From positions 1 to 9,009 of the forward strand of contig JBCBKU010000041.1 of NCBI GenBank assembly GCA_038521345.1: a DNA stretch of 9,009 nt, read 5' to 3'. This document shows, one piece after another, positions 6,818-9,009 of this stretch. How positions within the stretch are numbered: the stretch's first letter is position 1; every line of letters starts with the position of its first letter. The position numbers and the translations under genes are program-made. The notes beneath the pieces are model-generated. The model made no database searches. It had not been told where the DNA came from and worked only from the letters and a program-made list of their open reading frames with translations. Source of the stretch: JBCBKU01 sp038521345 (GTDB taxonomy: Bacteria > Pseudomonadota > Alphaproteobacteria > Rhodobacterales > Rhodobacteraceae).

Positions 6818-7533
6818 AGGATGCCGGCATACAACCCGTCTTTCGCACCGAAGACATCTGCAAGATTTACGACACGGGCGAGGTTCAGGTGCACGCATTG
6901 CGCGATGTCACAGTTTCGCTGTTCGAGGGCGAATTGGCGGTCCTGCTTGGTCCATCCGGCTCGGGAAAGTCGACGTTCCTCAACATTCTGGGCGGGCTGG
7001 ACCATCCGACAACCGGACGCGTCTGGTTCCGCGATACGGAACTGACTTCCGCCAACGACCGTGCACTGACGCGGTATCGGCGGGATCACGTGGGCTTTGT
7101 CTTCCAGTTCTACAACCTCGTGCCGAGCCTTACGGCGCGCGAAAATGTGCAGTTGGTCACCGATGTCGCCGACACGCCGATGCCGCCCGCCGAAGCGCTG
7201 GCGCTGGTGGGTTTGGAAGAGCGTATGGATCACTTCCCCGCGCAATTGTCGGGGGGCGAGCAGCAACGCGTGGCCATTGCCCGCGCGGTAGCCAAGCGCC
7301 CGGATGTCCTTCTTTGCGACGAGCCGACCGGCGCGCTCGACAGCAAGACCGGCACACAGGTGTTGGAGACGCTCAAACACATCAACGATACGTTCGGCAC
7401 CAGCACGGCCGTCATCACGCACAATGCCGCGATCCAGCAAATGGCGCACCGGGTCATCCGCTTTCAGGACGGACGCGTCGACCGGATCGATGAGAACGCG
7501 ACGCGCGTGTCTCCGGCCGAGATCACGTGGTGA
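6814..7533 (+). CDS. ABC transporter ATP-binding protein, MacB/LolD type
   Basis: A 239-residue ATPase of the MacB/LolD/FtsE class, of normal length. Motifs are complete: Walker A GPSGSGKS (46-53), Q-loop in FVFQFYNLVPSLTARENV (Q98), signature LSGGEQQR (145-152), Walker B VLLCDEP (165-171) with catalytic E170, the class-typical TGALDSKTG after it, and switch H203. This class powers type VII (mechanotransmission) ABC systems that act on periplasmic or inner-membrane substrates such as lipoproteins, peptides or drugs. ATG 6814 is part of an ATGA overlap with the flavodoxin-like gene; an in-frame extension back to 6646 would run through that gene and adds no conserved sequence. Only a weak Shine-Dalgarno is present, so translation is probably coupled. 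The permease starts directly after it and is the expected membrane partner. The exported or extracted substrate is not known. Confidence 0.94.
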   Translation: MKDAGIQPVFRTEDICKIYDTGEVQVHALRDVTVSLFEGELAVLLGPSGSGKSTFLNILGGLDHPTTGRVWFRDTELTSANDRALTRYRRDHVGFVFQFYNLVPSLTARENVQLVTDVADTPMPPAEALALVGLEERMDHFPAQLSGGEQQRVAIARAVAKRPDVLLCDEPTGALDSKTGTQVLETLKHINDTFGTSTAVITHNAAIQQMAHRVIRFQDGRVDRIDENATRVSPAEITW

Positions 7534-7538
7534 CCGCC

Positions 7539-9009
7539 ATGCAGGCGATTGATCGAAAGCTCTTGCGCGATTTTGTACGGTTATGGGCCCAGGGGCTCGC
7601 TATTGCGCTCGTTTTGGCGGCGGGCGTGACCGTTATCATCATGTCCGTGGGTATGAGCCGCGCCCTCAACGAAAGCCGCGAGGCATATTACGCGCAGAAC
7701 CGTTTTGCCGATCTGTTTGCAGCCGCGCGTCGGGCGCCAGACAGTCTGATCCGGGATATTCGAAGCATTCCCGGTGTGATGGAAGTCGATGCTCAGGTCC
7801 GGAACTACGCGACACTGGATATCCCCGGACGTGCCAAGCCGGCCACCGGGCTCTTACTGTCCTACAATGCCGCTCAGCCGCCTGTGCTCAACATCCCGAT
7901 CCTGCGGTCGGGCAATTGGCCGGAGCGCGCCGGTGAGGTCGTCGTCAACGAACCCTTTGCGGACGCCAACGGATTTCGGATTGGGGACGCCTTCGCCGTC
8001 AACCTGAACGGTCGCAAGCGCGAATTTCGTATTTCCGGAACCGCCCTGTCGCCCGAGTTCATCTACACGATCGGTCCCGGCGCCCTGATGCCACAAAATG
8101 AAACCTTCGGCATTCTGTGGTTGTCCGACGCGTTGGTGGACGCGGCCTACAATATGGAAGGCGCGTTCAACGACATTTCCCTTGCGCTCTTGCCCGGGGC
8201 AAATGCAACGGATGTGGCGGAAGACGTTGACCGCTTGCTTTATCCCTATGGCGGGCGGGACACGGTTGACCGGAGCGAGCAACAATCGAACGCGTTTCTT
8301 GATGCGGAGATCCAGCAACTCGAAGTGCTGGCTTATGTCCTGCCGCCCGTTTTCTTGGGGATCTCGGTCTTTCTCGTGAACATGGTTGTCGGCAGGATCG
8401 TGTTCCTCGAACGATCCGAGATCGGCCTGATGAAGGCCATCGGGTATTCCAGTTGGGATATTTGTCTTCACTATCTCATGCTGGCCGGTTTGATCGCCCT
8501 TGTCGGTATTGCGATCGGAATGGTCTCGGGCAGCTGGTTGGCTCGGTCGATGGCGGCGCTCTATGCCCGCTACTACGACTTTCCGTTCCTCGTTTTCGGC
8601 GTGCCGGGCAGTGTTTATGCCGCATCGGCGCTACTGGCATTGGCGGCCACATCGGTTGGAGCACTGCGCAGTGCCGTCAAGGCGGCACGGTTGGCGCCCG
8701 CAATTGCCATGTCTCCGCCCGCACCACCGAACTTCCGCCGGTCCGTTTTTGACAGCCTGGCCGATCTTTTTCGGTTGTCTCAGCCCGCGCGGATGATCCT
8801 GCGGAGCCTGTCGCGGTGGCCGGTCCGCGCCGCCACGACGCTGATCGGGGTCGCCTTGGCGGTCTCGACCCTTGTGGCCTCAAGCTTTTTTCCCGACGCC
8901 GTCGACGACATCATCGACAAGGGGTTTTACCAGTGCCGAGTTCCGGCGAGATCATCAGGGCAAAGTCCGATGAGATCTGGGTTCTGTGAGCAAGATCAAA
9001 CGTTTCGAG
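7539..9009 (+). CDS. FtsX/MacB-type ABC transporter permease, 3' end not in window and possibly disrupted near 8934
   Basis: An open frame of 490 codons runs without stop to the window edge. It encodes an inner-membrane permease: first helix at about 17-39, a large periplasmic domain (about 40-263), then helices at about 264-286, 311-337 and 357-377, with the cytoplasmic motif FLERSEIGLMKAIGYSSWDI between the second and third. A linker and a fifth helix (about 430-452) follow, which would open the second half of a duplicated FtsX permease of roughly 780 residues. ATG 7539 gives the N-terminus MQAIDRKLLRDF usual for this family; GTG 7530, overlapping the ATPase stop as GTGA, is an alternative. 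Up to about residue 465 (FYQ) the sequence looks native. The next 25 residues, rich in Cys, Arg, Ser and Gly, do not look like a permease. It pairs with the ATPase just upstream; a membrane-fusion protein gene would be expected nearby but is not seen. Confidence 0.85.
   Translation, partial: MQAIDRKLLRDFVRLWAQGLAIALVLAAGVTVIIMSVGMSRALNESREAYYAQNRFADLFAAARRAPDSLIRDIRSIPGVMEVDAQVRNYATLDIPGRAKPATGLLLSYNAAQPPVLNIPILRSGNWPERAGEVVVNEPFADANGFRIGDAFAVNLNGRKREFRISGTALSPEFIYTIGPGALMPQNETFGILWLSDALVDAAYNMEGAFNDISLALLPGANATDVAEDVDRLLYPYGGRDTVDRSEQQSNAFLDAEIQQLEVLAYVLPPVFLGISVFLVNMVVGRIVFLERSEIGLMKAIGYSSWDICLHYLMLAGLIALVGIAIGMVSGSWLARSMAALYARYYDFPFLVFGVPGSVYAASALLALAATSVGALRSAVKAARLAPAIAMSPPAPPNFRRSVFDSLADLFRLSQPARMILRSLSRWPVRAATTLIGVALAVSTLVASSFFPDAVDDIIDKGFYQCRVPARSSGQSPMRSGFCEQDQTFR
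8934..9009 (+). mobile_element. Possible left edge of an insertion element or other rearrangement inside the permease gene
   Basis: From about 8934 the permease frame stops reading like its family, where an AxRQDA-like periplasmic segment would be expected after FYQ. The foreign-looking stretch starts with TG, holds a 12-base degenerate direct repeat TCCGNNGAGATC at 8942-8953 and 8966-8977 (24-base period), and then a GTG at 8986 that opens a frame beginning VSKIKRFE. A TG terminus, short repeats and a start codon about 50 bases inside are the layout of several insertion-sequence families, for example IS21-like elements with repeated transposase sites. No transposase can be recognised in eight codons, and the far end and any target duplication are outside the window, so this is only a suggestion. 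Confidence 0.3.

Noticed and set aside
6439..7449. Minus-strand open frame of 336 codons opposite the flavodoxin-like and ATPase genes
   Set aside because: It is antisense to two well-supported coupled genes and has no domain of its own.
1..9009. CRISPR array, tRNA, rRNA or riboswitch
   Set aside because: No regularly spaced repeats, no tRNA-like cloverleaf and no known riboswitch core were noticed; the window is nearly all protein-coding.

Overview
High-GC, densely packed DNA with short gaps, ATGA/GTG starts and Rhodobacteraceae-like protein sequences points to an alphaproteobacterium, probably of the roseobacter/Rhodobacter group (inference from style and families, not from a marker gene). 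All recognised genes lie on the + strand.

Left half (3-6100): what looks like one co-directional operon for an oligopeptide/dipeptide/nickel-type (family 5) ABC importer. It begins with the 3' end of one periplasmic solute-binding protein, followed by a complete paralogue of it (872-2452), then a fused two-domain DppD-DppF type ATPase (2507-4249). A calcineurin-like metallophosphoesterase (4288-5142) and a ten-helix EamA/DMT transporter (5147-6100) follow closely. The two importer permeases are not in the window and presumably lie upstream. A perfect hairpin sits directly after each binding-protein gene. The likely working model is capture of a solute by either of two related binding proteins, ATP-driven uptake, then a cytoplasmic hydrolysis and/or efflux step; the substrate is unknown.

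Middle (6101-6316): a non-coding gap holding a probable intrinsic terminator that closes the first operon. I see no convincing promoter.

Right part (6317-9009): a second, translationally coupled cluster. A small flavodoxin-like protein overlaps by ATGA a MacB/LolD-type ATPase, which is followed by an FtsX/MacB-type permease that runs off the window. The last ~76 bases of the window no longer read like that permease family; they carry a short direct repeat and a possible new GTG start, so the permease may be interrupted by a mobile element or a rearrangement.
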